This document shows, in pieces, positions 19,288 through 29,135 of a stretch of DNA of 64,000 nucleotides. This stretch comes from Legionella maioricensis (GTDB taxonomy: Bacteria > Pseudomonadota > Gammaproteobacteria > Legionellales > Legionellaceae). The position numbers and the translations under genes are program-made. Below the pieces are notes generated by a model. That model searched no databases. It was not told where the DNA came from and worked only from the letters and a program-made list of their open reading frames with translations. Location: contig NZ_JAJKBJ010000014.1 in NCBI RefSeq assembly GCF_023618015.1, forward strand, positions 27,496 to 91,495, given 5' to 3'. How positions within the stretch are numbered: the stretch's first letter is position 1; each line of letters starts with the position of its first letter.

Positions 19288-19691
19288 TGAATGTGAATTT
19301 CCCTGCTCTGCTCCAATATAAAAATGAGCAGGTAGTTACTCATTTTTGTCATTTCCACCCCGCGTTTTCCTTGAGCGAGGCGCAACAGCTATTTGAAGAT
19401 TTATTGGCTTGGATGGGGCTTAGTTGGCAGCGAACTCTACTGGGTAAAAAGACCTATCTTTTTGGTCCCTTACTGATTATGGATGAAATGTGGCATACGT
19501 TCATTTTACATACCCAAGACTATTACCACTTTTCAATGACTTATTTTGGCGAGTATGTTCATCATCATGTCGAACCCATTGGCTTTGAGCATGTCCTGGA
19601 AGAAGATGAATTAACTGATTTTCTGCAGGACTGCTTTAACTATCTGGATGCTGCATGGGTTGAGCGGCGTTTTTCAGGCGCGCTCGCCTAG
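19287..19691 (+). CDS. Conserved hypothetical protein, GRDP/DUF1399-like
   Basis: The 134-residue protein is rich in aromatic residues and histidine. Its core reads LIMDEMWHTFILHTQDY and then YFGEYVHHHVEP. The D.(M/V)WH...LHT..Y.......(G)...HH.P pattern recalls the N-terminal region of plant glycine-rich domain proteins (DUF1399) and small bacterial relatives. The clustered His residues could bind metal, but no activity is known. Its start codon overlaps a possible 27-codon leader frame. It converges with the large minus-strand gene that ends at 19743. Confidence 0.6.
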   Translation: MNVNFPALLQYKNEQVVTHFCHFHPAFSLSEAQQLFEDLLAWMGLSWQRTLLGKKTYLFGPLLIMDEMWHTFILHTQDYYHFSMTYFGEYVHHHVEPIGFEHVLEEDELTDFLQDCFNYLDAAWVERRFSGALA

Positions 19692-19742
19692 ATTATTTAA
19701 GTAGATGAAAGCTCCATTCAGCATACTCATGCAGAATATTCT

Positions 19743-22700
19743 TTATAAACCCATATCCGGAGCCTGGGTTTCTCCTGCATCAAGCTCTTCCTGATTACTG
19801 GGCTCTGCTGTCGTTTGCGGCCTAGAGGCGAATAAGCCTAGGGTGGTTAAAGGCGACTGCTGGCGAGAATAATTGCGATACAAATATTCAACGTATTTTT
19901 TGGCATCGCCAATGTAAACGTCTTGCCAAATATCGCTGTCCTTGTTATCCAGTTGTTCAAAGTCAATTTCATAATACTCTTGCAACCAGGGGATTATAAA
20001 ATCAGCTTGGTCTTGCCAAGAGAGTTGTAGATATTCAGCTAGCCACTGAAAGTAACGAACGTTTCGTTCCGGTGTTTCATAGTTATAAAAAATATCCCAT
20101 TTGTATTCCGAAACGCAGTTTTTTATTTGCGATTTTACTTTATCTCTTATCATTGTCGTGTGTTGATCTTGAGGATGTGCAGTAATCTCTTTAATGGACA
20201 AACACTCACACACAACGTAATGATAGTCATATAAGGGCTTTATTGTAACCTCAGTAATATCAACATTTAATTTTTTAACTAATTTAGCAAATAATTCCAC
20301 ATCATCAAAAAGGGTATAAAGGCAAGATACCTTTTTTGCAAAGGCCACCCAATTATTGGGTGACATCTCACCAAAAGAATCATCTATCACTAAAGTGATT
20401 GGATAATCATAATTAAACCATTGTGATGCGACGTTTTTGACACGCTCTTCAGGAAAATTTGATGTTTTAGCGAGTTTTAAATAGACTAAAAACTCCTCAT
20501 TACCAACCTTGCCATCAATGAGTTGTTGTTCCAGCGTATCGACTATCTCCATTAATAACGAAGATTTTTCTGCAAAATAAGTAGGAAGTTTATCTAACAG
20601 AGTCTCTAAGGAAATCCATTTTTTGTTCGTCTCTATATTCTCAAGCAATGCAACGACGTTCTGATCGAAAGAGGTGGTCAGATTAAATGTTGTCGCAAAT
20701 TGATAGAGTCGGTTTACCGAGTCTAACTGGCCATTAGCCGTGATCTCAACAAATTGACGGCTTAACAATTCTAACGCTTTGTTTTCTATGCTTGTGGCTG
20801 TTGTCCTATTAAACTGACATAAAATTCGATAACTTATTTTAAATACATTGTTTTGAGCTAAATTAATCATTCTATCCAAATCAGCTGAATTTATCACTAT
20901 TTCAGCTTGTTTCATTAATTCTTTTGTTAAGTCTTCATCGATAAGATTCTGTTCCAACGCCAATAGAACCTCTTTATAGTTACTATTGGTTATACCGCTA
21001 TGCAGTGAGGTCATTAATTGTTTAATAAAATTTTTTTTAAAGAGGAGTAATGCATTATCTTTTGCGTTTTCAATAGAAAGCTCAATTTTCTTCTGTAAAT
21101 CAATAGGATAATTGGAATAGCCAGGCACAAATTGATTCGGGTCTTTTACTTTTTGGCCATATAAGGCATAAATTCCTAATGCATGTGTCGAGATGTGTTT
21201 TATATGTTCTACTTTGCCAACCTCTTTTAATTCATTATTGATATAATCAGTACAAAGCGTTGTCCACATTTCAACGAGCTCATCATCGCTGTGCACCGGT
21301 TCTTTCTGTTCGGTGTTATGGAGGCATGATATTTGATAAATAGGCAAATCAATTCCGAATTTTAGAAATTCGTTTTTAATAAAAATAGCTTGTAACAAGG
21401 GAGATAAAGGATGAATGGGATCAACATTTTTTATAGGATCTAACGTATAATAGATATCATCATAGGCAGTTACATCATAAAGAAGCTCCGTGTGTTTCAT
21501 CCCATTAATCTCAGGCTCAATACCCATTTTATGCTTTCGGATTAACTCTAAAATTTTTTGTTGTTTCTCATCAGTGGTAAGTGTTTCTAATTCAAGATTA
21601 CGTTTTTTACCTGTTCCTGTTAACGCATTAGTTTCATAAATGGCTTTGAGATCCTTCCAATTAAAATCAAGAATCCTGCCGCCTGCACTGCCAAACAAAT
21701 CTCCACCTCTCAGCAGTAAAGAGGTTGAGCGATTCACGTTTCCACGTTTACAATAACCTTTAGACGAACGTGTTAATTTATCCAGCGAACGAGCGGTTTT
21801 GCGACATTCAAGTTCAGCTGCTGTTTCTGTTTTTTTCCCTTCTTTATCTACTTTTTTGTTACTGAAATTTAAAGATCTGACTAATGCCCTTCCTTCAAGT
21901 GCATCCAATCCGCCTTTTGGGATTTCCTGTTGTAATTGTTCATCTGATAATAAAGTTCCATTTCCATATAAAAATGACAGAATTTTATAATCTTCATCCT
22001 CTAAAAAAGTATTGATAACCTTGGTGTATACGTTTTCTGTTTCATAATGGGACTTAATTGCTGCCTTGCCCCTCTTAAAAGAATCACCTTGTTTTTCGAT
22101 GAGACTTTTTATTTCATTAACCAGGGCTGACATCTCTGCAAAAGCCCTAGGATCAAAAGAGGCAATTTTTTGATAAAAATCCAAATAGGATGAATGAAAC
22201 GTTTCACGAACACGGGTTACGTCTAAACAATCACAATCATGAATCACGAGCTGTTCTGAACATTTGGATGCAGGAGGGTCTACAGAGCGCCACGATAATT
22301 TTTCAGCAGTTACTTCCAAGCGTGAATATTTTTTTTCCGCCGTCATATCTTTATTGGCAACACATTCACATAAAAAACGTGCCAGCTCTTCGTCAATCTC
22401 TAATACATTGACTAAATAGGCATAAAGCAATAGAGAACTTTGCTCATCCCACAGATCCTCCCCGTCATACAGGCGTGCTGAATCATGAAACAGCATGCTA
22501 ATTTGAATCAATTTTAAGAGATCATTGGTAATCTCTGGGCCATTCATCTGGCCGTAACGTCTAAAAAAATTGACCATGATTACAGCATATGCTGCGGTTC
22601 TGGAGACATGCAGAATACTATGATGGGATCTGGAAGAGCCATTTGGAAAAGGATGGGAATAAATATGTGTATTGACCCAAACTGCATGCAAACTGATGTC

Positions 22701-22799
22701 ATCTTCAAAGCGAATATCTCGCGCTTTAAACATATCAATATTTAATTTTCTCTCTTTGAGAAGAGCTTGAATTTGCGTGTATTGTTGCTGAGTTAACAT
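19743..22799 (-). CDS. SidE-type phosphodiesterase-domain protein, probable Dot/Icm effector
   Basis: The first ~250 of 1018 residues resemble the PDE domain of the Legionella SidE family. There is a HH...HVSR motif near residues 59-67, LFHDSARLYDGEDLWDEQSS at 103-122, and HDCDCLDVTRVRET at 187-200. In SidE proteins equivalent His and Glu residues process phosphoribosyl-linked ubiquitin. The remaining ~770 residues are mainly charged and helical, with no ADP-ribosyltransferase signature, so this is not a full SidE. A Glu- and Asp-containing tail (NQEELDAGETQAPDMGL) is compatible with Dot/Icm export. The gene is monocistronic. Effector status is inferred, not shown. Confidence 0.7.
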   Translation of the reverse strand: MLTQQQYTQIQALLKERKLNIDMFKARDIRFEDDISLHAVWVNTHIYSHPFPNGSSRSHHSILHVSRTAAYAVIMVNFFRRYGQMNGPEITNDLLKLIQISMLFHDSARLYDGEDLWDEQSSLLLYAYLVNVLEIDEELARFLCECVANKDMTAEKKYSRLEVTAEKLSWRSVDPPASKCSEQLVIHDCDCLDVTRVRETFHSSYLDFYQKIASFDPRAFAEMSALVNEIKSLIEKQGDSFKRGKAAIKSHYETENVYTKVINTFLEDEDYKILSFLYGNGTLLSDEQLQQEIPKGGLDALEGRALVRSLNFSNKKVDKEGKKTETAAELECRKTARSLDKLTRSSKGYCKRGNVNRSTSLLLRGGDLFGSAGGRILDFNWKDLKAIYETNALTGTGKKRNLELETLTTDEKQQKILELIRKHKMGIEPEINGMKHTELLYDVTAYDDIYYTLDPIKNVDPIHPLSPLLQAIFIKNEFLKFGIDLPIYQISCLHNTEQKEPVHSDDELVEMWTTLCTDYINNELKEVGKVEHIKHISTHALGIYALYGQKVKDPNQFVPGYSNYPIDLQKKIELSIENAKDNALLLFKKNFIKQLMTSLHSGITNSNYKEVLLALEQNLIDEDLTKELMKQAEIVINSADLDRMINLAQNNVFKISYRILCQFNRTTATSIENKALELLSRQFVEITANGQLDSVNRLYQFATTFNLTTSFDQNVVALLENIETNKKWISLETLLDKLPTYFAEKSSLLMEIVDTLEQQLIDGKVGNEEFLVYLKLAKTSNFPEERVKNVASQWFNYDYPITLVIDDSFGEMSPNNWVAFAKKVSCLYTLFDDVELFAKLVKKLNVDITEVTIKPLYDYHYVVCECLSIKEITAHPQDQHTTMIRDKVKSQIKNCVSEYKWDIFYNYETPERNVRYFQWLAEYLQLSWQDQADFIIPWLQEYYEIDFEQLDNKDSDIWQDVYIGDAKKYVEYLYRNYSRQQSPLTTLGLFASRPQTTAEPSNQEELDAGETQAPDMGL

Positions 22800-22968
22800 G
22801 GATTATTCTGAACATTGATTTTGTTATGTACAATTGTAGTATTTGCTGCCTTTATGTTCAAGAAATGGTCAATTCGGGGTGCCCCCGTACTCTAGTGACG
22901 ATTAGCAATAAACATGCTGGTAAAGGGGATAACAGGATTAAAAGAAAGTGCTGGACCTGGAGCTTAAC

Positions 22969-23391
22969 CTACTCACCTTTGGCTAAATGAAGCAATGCCT
23001 TTTGCAGCGGCTGATAGGTGCAATGCTCACTTTCACTGATGATCGTTGCTTTGGCTTTTTCTGATAATTCGTGAGACTTGGGTTGAGCGGTTTTTTGATA
23101 GGGGGCGGCAGATTCGCTAATGTTTACTTTTATTGAGGAAAGCTGATACATGCCTGCTTCTTTGCGCAACCTGTCGCGTAGTTCGGGGATGGCGTAGCGT
23201 AATTGAGAGGCCCAGGCTGCATTAGTGGTCGTTAGAATCAGGCAACCTTTATTAAAACTGCCAACATGGCATACCGAAGCTAAATTAGCGGGAAGCAATT
23301 GAGTGACTTTATTAGATAATTCTTCCAATTGCACCGAGCGTTGGCATAGATCCGCAAGTTGTTTATTCAGGCAGCGACTGATAGCGCGCAT
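22969..23391 (-). CDS. dciA: DciA-like (DUF721) replicative helicase loader
   Basis: DciA is the ancestral bacterial loader that delivers DnaB helicase to DNA. The 140-residue protein has the DUF721 core: LLPANLASVCHVGSFNKGCL, then TTTNAAWASQLRYAIPELRD and LRKEAGM. This matches the K-homology-like DciA fold. The C-terminal tail is charged and probably disordered, as in the family. Legionella lacks DnaC, so DciA is expected. It lies alone between the SidE-PDE-like gene and a divergent PH-domain gene. Confidence 0.8.
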   Translation of the reverse strand: MRAISRCLNKQLADLCQRSVQLEELSNKVTQLLPANLASVCHVGSFNKGCLILTTTNAAWASQLRYAIPELRDRLRKEAGMYQLSSIKVNISESAAPYQKTAQPKSHELSEKAKATIISESEHCTYQPLQKALLHLAKGE

Positions 23392-23540
23392 TTATCTTTG
23401 CCTTTTATTTTTATATGAAGTTTTCATTTACTGGTGACCAAAAGTTTGGAGCTATCGCTAAATAAGCTGTTTTGTGTATAGAATAGCAAATTATTGCTAA
23501 GTGCAATATCATATTTTTTTAGAACATCTGAAGGTGAGCA

Positions 23541-23993
23541 ATGACGGTAACTAAAACGGACAATACAATCGACAATAATACGATTTATTTCACCAGGTTA
23601 CACTGGATTATATTTTTTTGGCCCATAGTGGCTTTATGTTTTGTTTTTGCAATTTATGTCCACATTGTTCAACTTCGACAGGTCAGCATGTTTTTAGCCC
23701 TGTTTTGTCTCGTTTGGATAGCAATGACCTGGGTGACTTACTATTTTTCATCAATTACGATAAAAAGAAAACAAGTCATTTTACGGACAGGTCTTATAGT
23801 AAGGCAAACGGTTGATATCCCTTTAAGTAAAATTGAAACCATAGACATCCGTCAATCCATTTTAGGCAGCCTGATGCGCTATGGTGCATTAATCATTACT
23901 GGAACTGGCGGAACACGTCATTTAATCAATTATATTGATAAACCATTGACCTGCAGACGTTACATCGAACAGATGATGAATGAGCCGCATTAG
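23541..23993 (+). CDS. PH-domain (bPH2-type) membrane protein
   Basis: The 150-residue protein has two membrane helices in the first ~75 residues (around WIIFFWPIVALCFVFAIYV and FLALFCLVWIAMTWVTYYF). A bacterial PH domain follows, with ITIKRKQVILRTGLIVRQTV and IPLSKIETIDIRQSILGSLM, then YGALIITGTGG. This is the YdbS/YdbT type (bPH2). The function of these proteins is not settled; they may sense or handle membrane lipids. The ATG is preceded by AGGTGAG. A dispersed repeat follows the stop. Confidence 0.8.
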   Translation: MTVTKTDNTIDNNTIYFTRLHWIIFFWPIVALCFVFAIYVHIVQLRQVSMFLALFCLVWIAMTWVTYYFSSITIKRKQVILRTGLIVRQTVDIPLSKIETIDIRQSILGSLMRYGALIITGTGGTRHLINYIDKPLTCRRYIEQMMNEPH

Positions 23994-24002
23994 TCGTAAC
24001 CG

Positions 24003-24124
24003 TTCACGATCCGCGTTATCCTGAGGAGTTTACGACGAAGGATCTGCTGAATGAGGCACAATGTTTAAGCAAAATGCTAATGCCACATTCAGGAGATCCT
24101 TCGCTTCGCTCTGGATGACGAGTT
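24003..24124. repeat. Dispersed palindromic repeat, family B
   Basis: This non-coding stretch contains GTTATCCTGAGGAG and GAAGGATCTGCTGAATGAGGC, followed by CAGGAGATCCTTCGCTTCGC, then TCTGGATGACG. The same closing string recurs at 36408-36433, and a diverged variant at 37954-37984. The element is convergently placed between the PH-domain gene and topA. Confidence 0.55.
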
Positions 24125-24138
24125 CGCATTTATGGAAT

Positions 24139-26418
24139 TTATTCTTCAGTAGCAGAGTAACCGCATCCTTCCTGTGGACAAAGAATCTGGCGTCCAAATT
24201 TTTTGCTTTCCTTGACCGTTAATATTGGCCATGCACATTTAGGGCAGGGCTTATCAATAGGTTCATTCCATAAGGCATAATCACATTTGGGATAGTCCCC
24301 ACATGAATAGAAAATTTTTCCTTTTCGGGACTTTCTTTGCAGAATCTTTGCGTGATTGCATTTGGGGCAAATCACGCCAGTATCGGCTGGTTTTTCTAAA
24401 GGCTCCATATGTTTGCATTGAGGGTAATTACTGCAGCCAATAAATCGACCATAGCGGCCTGCTTTAATATGCAATACGCTATTGCAAAGAGGACAACTTC
24501 TGCCTTCAACTACTTCTGGTTCTGCTTTTTCACTGTCTGGACCACCCATGTCTTGGGTGTAATCACATTCCGGATAGCCTGTACAGCCTATAAAACGGCC
24601 TCGTTTCCCAAGTCTGATTGAAAGTGGTTTTTGGCATTTGGGACATTTAGTGTCCAATAGTTCTGTAGTGACGTCTTTACGTTGTACTTGTTCATCAGTA
24701 TTTTGTATTTGTTGAACAAAAGGCCGCCAAAACTCCTCCAGCACTGGAATCCATTCTTTTTCCCCGCGAGCCACAGCATCAAGTGTATCTTCAAGCCCTG
24801 CGGTAAATTTATAATCAACATAGCGAGTAAAATAACTGGTCAAAAAACGATTGACTATACGACCCACATCAGTAGGTAAAAATCTTTTCTTATCGACTAC
24901 CACGTATTCACGTTGCTGTAGCGTGTGGATGATGGAAGCATAAGTAGATGGGCGACCGATATCGTATTCTTCTAATGCCTTAACCAAGGTTGCTTCTGAA
25001 TATCTTGGCGGTGGTTCGGTAAAATGTTGATTGGCCAGGATATCCAAGACCTTAACTTTTTCACCCACTGAAAATGCAGGTAAAATGGCTCCATCGCTGT
25101 CTTCATCTTTGGAATCGTCACGCCCTTCTTCGTAGACCGCCAGGAATCCAGGGAAGGTGACTGTTGAACCATTAGCACGGAAGAGATTGCCTTCGCCGCA
25201 ACTAAAATCTACCGCAACGGTATCCATTATGGCATCTGCCATCTGGCACGCCAAAGTACGTTTCCAAATTAAACTGTAGAGCTTATATTGGTCAGTAGTT
25301 AGCGCTTCTTGTACCATGTCTGGCGAGCGTTTAATGGATGTAGGTCTTATGGCCTCATGCGCTTCTTGAGCGTTCTTGGATTTTGTTTTGTAAACCCTTG
25401 GCGTTTTGGGGCAATTATCTTCACCATAACGCAGAGTAATATACTCTCGTATTTCTTCAACGGCTTCGGTAGCCAAGTGTACCGAATCAGTACGCATGTA
25501 ACTGATCAGACCCACCGTACCGGTACCTATATCGATACCCTCATACAACTGTTGAGCAACCATCATGGATTTGCGCGCGGTAAAGCCTAGTTTTCTGGCA
25601 GCTTCCTGTTGCAGGGTAGAGGTGATAAAAGGTGGAGATGGTTTACGTTTTCGTTGTTTTTTTTCAATTTGGGTAACAGATAAGAAACCTTGAGCTTGTT
25701 TAATCAGATGATCTCTTACCTCAAGGGCTTGTTCCTGTTGATTAATAGTGAACTGTTGTAATTTCTCATCTTTATAATGAGTTAATCGTGCTTCGAATGG
25801 GGTACTTGTATGCGTGCATTGCGCGAGTATTTTCCAATATTCTTGGGATACAAAACGTTCAATTTCTTCTTCTCGCTCCACAATAAGTCTCAGGGCCGGG
25901 CTTTGAACACGTCCGGCTGAAAGTCCGCGTCTGATTTTTTTCCACAGCAATGGAGAGAGATTAAAACCTACCAGATAGTCCAAAGCTCGTCTTGCTTGCT
26001 GCGCATTGACTAAATCCATCGATATAGTACGTGGGTTGGTTATGGCATCCTGAATAGCTGCTTTGGTGATTTCATTGAAGAAAATGCGATGCACTGCTTT
26101 GTCTTTAATTAGATTGCGTTCTTTCATTAACTCATAAATATGCCAGGAAATAGCTTCGCCTTCTCTATCAGGGTCGGTTGCCAGTAAGAGTGAGTCTGAT
26201 TTTTTTAGCGCTTTTGCTATGGTTTCAATATGCCTTGCGTTTTTTTCAATAGGCGCATAAGTCATGTGAAAGTGTTCATCGGGATTCACTGAACCTTTCC
26301 GCGGGGGCAGATCCCGAACGTGGCCATAGGAGGCAAGGACATCATAATCGCTGCCCAGGTACTTTTGAATTGTTTTCGCTTTTGCGGGTGATTCAACAAT
26401 CACCAAGTGTTTACTCAT
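24139..26418 (-). CDS. topA: DNA topoisomerase I
   Basis: TopA relaxes negative supercoils by transient single-strand cleavage. The 759-residue protein begins with the Toprim domain (VIVESPAKAKTIQKYLG). The acidic metal site is LLATDPDREGEAISWH. The active tyrosine lies in GLISYMRTDS. The C terminus has at least three Cys4 zinc-ribbon modules (CPKCQKPLSIRLGKRGRFIGC and repeats), as in enteric TopA, although the total is shorter than E. coli's 865. It is the last gene of a minus-strand set lysM-dprA-smg-topA. Confidence 0.97.
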   Translation of the reverse strand: MSKHLVIVESPAKAKTIQKYLGSDYDVLASYGHVRDLPPRKGSVNPDEHFHMTYAPIEKNARHIETIAKALKKSDSLLLATDPDREGEAISWHIYELMKERNLIKDKAVHRIFFNEITKAAIQDAITNPRTISMDLVNAQQARRALDYLVGFNLSPLLWKKIRRGLSAGRVQSPALRLIVEREEEIERFVSQEYWKILAQCTHTSTPFEARLTHYKDEKLQQFTINQQEQALEVRDHLIKQAQGFLSVTQIEKKQRKRKPSPPFITSTLQQEAARKLGFTARKSMMVAQQLYEGIDIGTGTVGLISYMRTDSVHLATEAVEEIREYITLRYGEDNCPKTPRVYKTKSKNAQEAHEAIRPTSIKRSPDMVQEALTTDQYKLYSLIWKRTLACQMADAIMDTVAVDFSCGEGNLFRANGSTVTFPGFLAVYEEGRDDSKDEDSDGAILPAFSVGEKVKVLDILANQHFTEPPPRYSEATLVKALEEYDIGRPSTYASIIHTLQQREYVVVDKKRFLPTDVGRIVNRFLTSYFTRYVDYKFTAGLEDTLDAVARGEKEWIPVLEEFWRPFVQQIQNTDEQVQRKDVTTELLDTKCPKCQKPLSIRLGKRGRFIGCTGYPECDYTQDMGGPDSEKAEPEVVEGRSCPLCNSVLHIKAGRYGRFIGCSNYPQCKHMEPLEKPADTGVICPKCNHAKILQRKSRKGKIFYSCGDYPKCDYALWNEPIDKPCPKCAWPILTVKESKKFGRQILCPQEGCGYSATEE

Positions 26419-26500
26419 ATGAAATAAACCTTATCCTGTAATGGTTGTATCGATTCTTTGTCATTTCCAGATTAAAGAGGCGAATCGCTACGTATAGTTA

Positions 26501-26935
26501 TCAATGTATTGCCAGCTCATCTTCTGTTCGGTAAAGCACCAAATCAAGGAAGGCCAATTGCTCTTCATTTAAATCGGTTGCTAAAACATTCCTGATAGTC
26601 CATTTAGTTTCCTGTAAGGTTACAATTCGTGATTCTGAAAATTGCAATTGGTTGAGGACCGTTTCAAAGACGTCTATATCAATTATATTCCATAATTTCA
26701 TGCGCACGAGAAATTGATAACTGGCTTTAGTCAGTTTCATTTGTTCTTCGTAAGTAAATATCCGCACTGATTTTTGCTGTGCCGATCTAACATATAATGA
26801 TTGATCTTCAGCGGGCAAGATATCTTCTTCATTGGTTTCCGCTGATTCTTTATCAACGGACTGATGGCTTTTTTGAAGTTGCGTCAGACTTTTTTCAAAT
26901 AAATTTAATAACATTTCAAATAAGTTATCTTTCAT
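26501..26935 (-). CDS. smg: Smg family protein (DUF494)
   Basis: The 144-residue acidic protein begins MKDNLFEMLLNLFEKSL, then a charged linker, then a helical domain. This domain contains EEQMKLTKASYQFLVRMKLW and ends with LDLVLYRTEDE. The Smg/DUF494 family sits next to dprA in many gammaproteobacteria, as here (one base gap). Its biochemical role is unknown. Confidence 0.88.
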   Translation of the reverse strand: MKDNLFEMLLNLFEKSLTQLQKSHQSVDKESAETNEEDILPAEDQSLYVRSAQQKSVRIFTYEEQMKLTKASYQFLVRMKLWNIIDIDVFETVLNQLQFSESRIVTLQETKWTIRNVLATDLNEEQLAFLDLVLYRTEDELAIH

Positions 26936-26936
26936 A

Positions 26937-28010
26937 TTAACACCTCATATAGCCGCCAGGGACTGACCTGATTGTTCCTAGTAATTCTAATTTCGCAAGC
27001 TCGCCAGTGACTTGTTCTACACTGCATCCACTGCGCATTATGATTTGATCGACACTAGTCATTTCAAAGCCAATGAACTTTACTAGGTTTTCGTTCCCGC
27101 TGGCAAGGGAAAAAATGGGTTTCTCAGCAGTTAACTGATGATGTTCTATTCTTAGTTCATCAAGAACGTCATTAACTGAAGTCACAAGCTTAGCTCCTTG
27201 CTGCAATAAGTGATGACAGCCACGAGCTAATGGATTATGAATCGAGCCTGGAATAGCTAAAACATCTCTATTTTGTTCCAGAGCCATTCTTGCTGTGATT
27301 AAAGAACCGCTCTTAATTGCTGCCTCAATAACCAAAATGCACAATGATAAACCGCTTATTATACGATTTCTGCGTGGAAAATGTCCAGCGATTGGGGGAC
27401 TTTTTAATGGAAATTCCGATATTAGCAGCCCATTGTGGGTAATTTGCTCGGCAAGTTTTATATGGCGACGAGGATAAATGCAATCTATTCCTGTTCCTAA
27501 AACTGCTATAGTTTGTCCCAGAGCCTCGAGACAACCTATATGGGCTTGGGCATCAATACCTAATGCCAAACCGCTTACAATGGTAAGTGGATAATGAGCC
27601 AGTTCTTTAGCGAACTGTTTTGCGTTTTCACTCCCTGTTACTGACGGATTGCGGCTCCCAACAATAGCTAGTTTGGGGCTATCCAGACACGATAACTTGC
27701 CTTTTGCATATAAAACTACGGGTGGATCTGCAATTTCTTTTAACAGGGCTGGATAGTTTTTACAGTTCCAGGTTAATAAATGATGATTCTCTCCTGCTTC
27801 CTGCCAGTGAAAATCAGCATCGACCTGTTTTAAATCAAAGCCGGCTATTGTTTGAGCCAACAGTGGTGGTAATCCGGCACTCTCCAATTCATGGGCTGAG
27901 AGTTGAAACATTTCATGCAAATCAGGCCAGCGCTTTTCCAGTTTACTCACTGTTCGTGGACCAATTTGTTTCATTCGGTTTAATGCAAGGTAATAGCGTA
28001 AATTATTCAT
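26937..28010 (-). CDS. dprA: DNA processing protein DprA
   Basis: DprA binds incoming single-stranded DNA during natural transformation and loads RecA. The 357 residues include an N-terminal helical SAM-like part, then the Rossmann core with LAIVGSRNPSVTGSENAKQF, VSGLALGIDAQAHIGCL, TIAVLGTGIDCIYPRRH and ISEFPLKSPPIAGHFPRRNR. A C-terminal winged-helix (about 290-357) is also seen. Legionella is naturally competent, which fits. The start codon overlaps the upstream LysM gene stop (ATGA). Confidence 0.95.
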   Translation of the reverse strand: MNNLRYYLALNRMKQIGPRTVSKLEKRWPDLHEMFQLSAHELESAGLPPLLAQTIAGFDLKQVDADFHWQEAGENHHLLTWNCKNYPALLKEIADPPVVLYAKGKLSCLDSPKLAIVGSRNPSVTGSENAKQFAKELAHYPLTIVSGLALGIDAQAHIGCLEALGQTIAVLGTGIDCIYPRRHIKLAEQITHNGLLISEFPLKSPPIAGHFPRRNRIISGLSLCILVIEAAIKSGSLITARMALEQNRDVLAIPGSIHNPLARGCHHLLQQGAKLVTSVNDVLDELRIEHHQLTAEKPIFSLASGNENLVKFIGFEMTSVDQIIMRSGCSVEQVTGELAKLELLGTIRSVPGGYMRC

Positions 28011-29044
28011 GGGTTACTTACCACGTCATATAAGTAAACAGGGCGTGTGGAACGAACAATCAAAGCAAAACTGGTTTTGGTGAATACTCGGAAAATCATT
28101 GCTTCGCCAATGCGCTCTGGAGGAAGTACTATAGGGATAAGGTGGTGTTTCGGATCTGGAATGACTCGTTCTTTTTTAAATATTCCGAGCACATCACCAG
28201 CCTTTAATCCTGATTCAGCGCCTATACTAATTACTGCAACACTACCAATTGCGGATTGACTGTTGCCATCAGGCATTCCATCAGGCAGTTCAATAATGTA
28301 ACCGTTAACTTGATTGGCTGGCGTTGCTGGCTCGAAATAAAAGTCAAATTCGGGGCTGTCATTAATCAGTACTTTATCATCTATTTTGATGCCTACTCTA
28401 ATATTGGTTAATAAAATAGTGGCGGGGTCGCCTCCTGCTATTAACTGACCATAACCAACCAGGGCGGCTTTAAAACCTAATATCTTTTTGGTTATTGGAT
28501 CAATGTAGTTTTTTCCTCCTCTGAATAAGGAATAGGCAATCGTTCCGCCTTCGGGTAATTCTCTGGAGGGATGTAAGCCCTTAACATACACTTCATCCCC
28601 TTGGCTTCCCAGCATGTGTTCTCCCATATAGGCCACGACGTAGGGGGCACGAAAAAGAACATTTTCATCCAGAATTAATGATTCATCCAAAAAAGGTTTT
28701 ATCTGGTCTAAAGGGATTGGTGGTACAGCCTCTTCAATAGGATGGGGGCGAATATTGGGCGACAATTTAATTGTGCCATTAGATAACACTCTAATGTAAG
28801 GCCTGCTTTTATAATAATCCAGAATAAGGATGGCCCCCGGGTACAGGCGATTAGGGTTTTTGATGTTGGGGTTCGCGTGCCATAGTTCTTTCCATTCCCA
28901 GGGATTTTTCAGGTAACGACTGGCAATATTCCATAAAGTGTCGCCATGCTGAACTACGTATCTGGAAGGGAAATCTGTTCTAAGACTTAATGCATGGTTG
29001 GTAGAAGATAAGATCAGACAGAAAAAGAGAAGAAAAAATCTCAT
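28007..29044 (-). CDS. LysM-domain peptidoglycan-binding protein
   Basis: A secreted 345-residue protein. I start it at the ATG whose complement is 29042-29044, because this gives a clean signal peptide (MRFFLLFFCLILSSTNHA). A longer frame back to 29107 adds 21 residues that break the signal. A LysM domain follows at about residues 28-78 (YVVQHGDTLWNIASRYL, then PWEWKELWHANPNIKNP). The remaining ~260 residues are beta-rich with no catalytic motif. Genes of this kind precede dprA in many proteobacteria. It probably binds cell wall in the periplasm. It is divergent from def, with a shared promoter gap. Confidence 0.88.
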   Translation of the reverse strand: MRFFLLFFCLILSSTNHALSLRTDFPSRYVVQHGDTLWNIASRYLKNPWEWKELWHANPNIKNPNRLYPGAILILDYYKSRPYIRVLSNGTIKLSPNIRPHPIEEAVPPIPLDQIKPFLDESLILDENVLFRAPYVVAYMGEHMLGSQGDEVYVKGLHPSRELPEGGTIAYSLFRGGKNYIDPITKKILGFKAALVGYGQLIAGGDPATILLTNIRVGIKIDDKVLINDSPEFDFYFEPATPANQVNGYIIELPDGMPDGNSQSAIGSVAVISIGAESGLKAGDVLGIFKKERVIPDPKHHLIPIVLPPERIGEAMIFRVFTKTSFALIVRSTRPVYLYDVVSNP

Positions 29045-29135
29045 GCACCATTCCTTTGTTAAGCAGTGACATCTTGCAGCATTACTGTATATGAGGGATA
29101 ATATCATGATTATTATGTGGAGAACCAGATAAGCG

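Noticed and set aside
24409..25590. Plus-strand frames inside topA
   Set aside because: Shadows of the minus-strand topA gene; no independent support.
28007..29107. Longer LysM protein starting at 29107
   Set aside because: The extra 21 residues disrupt the signal peptide; the start at 29044 gives a clean one.
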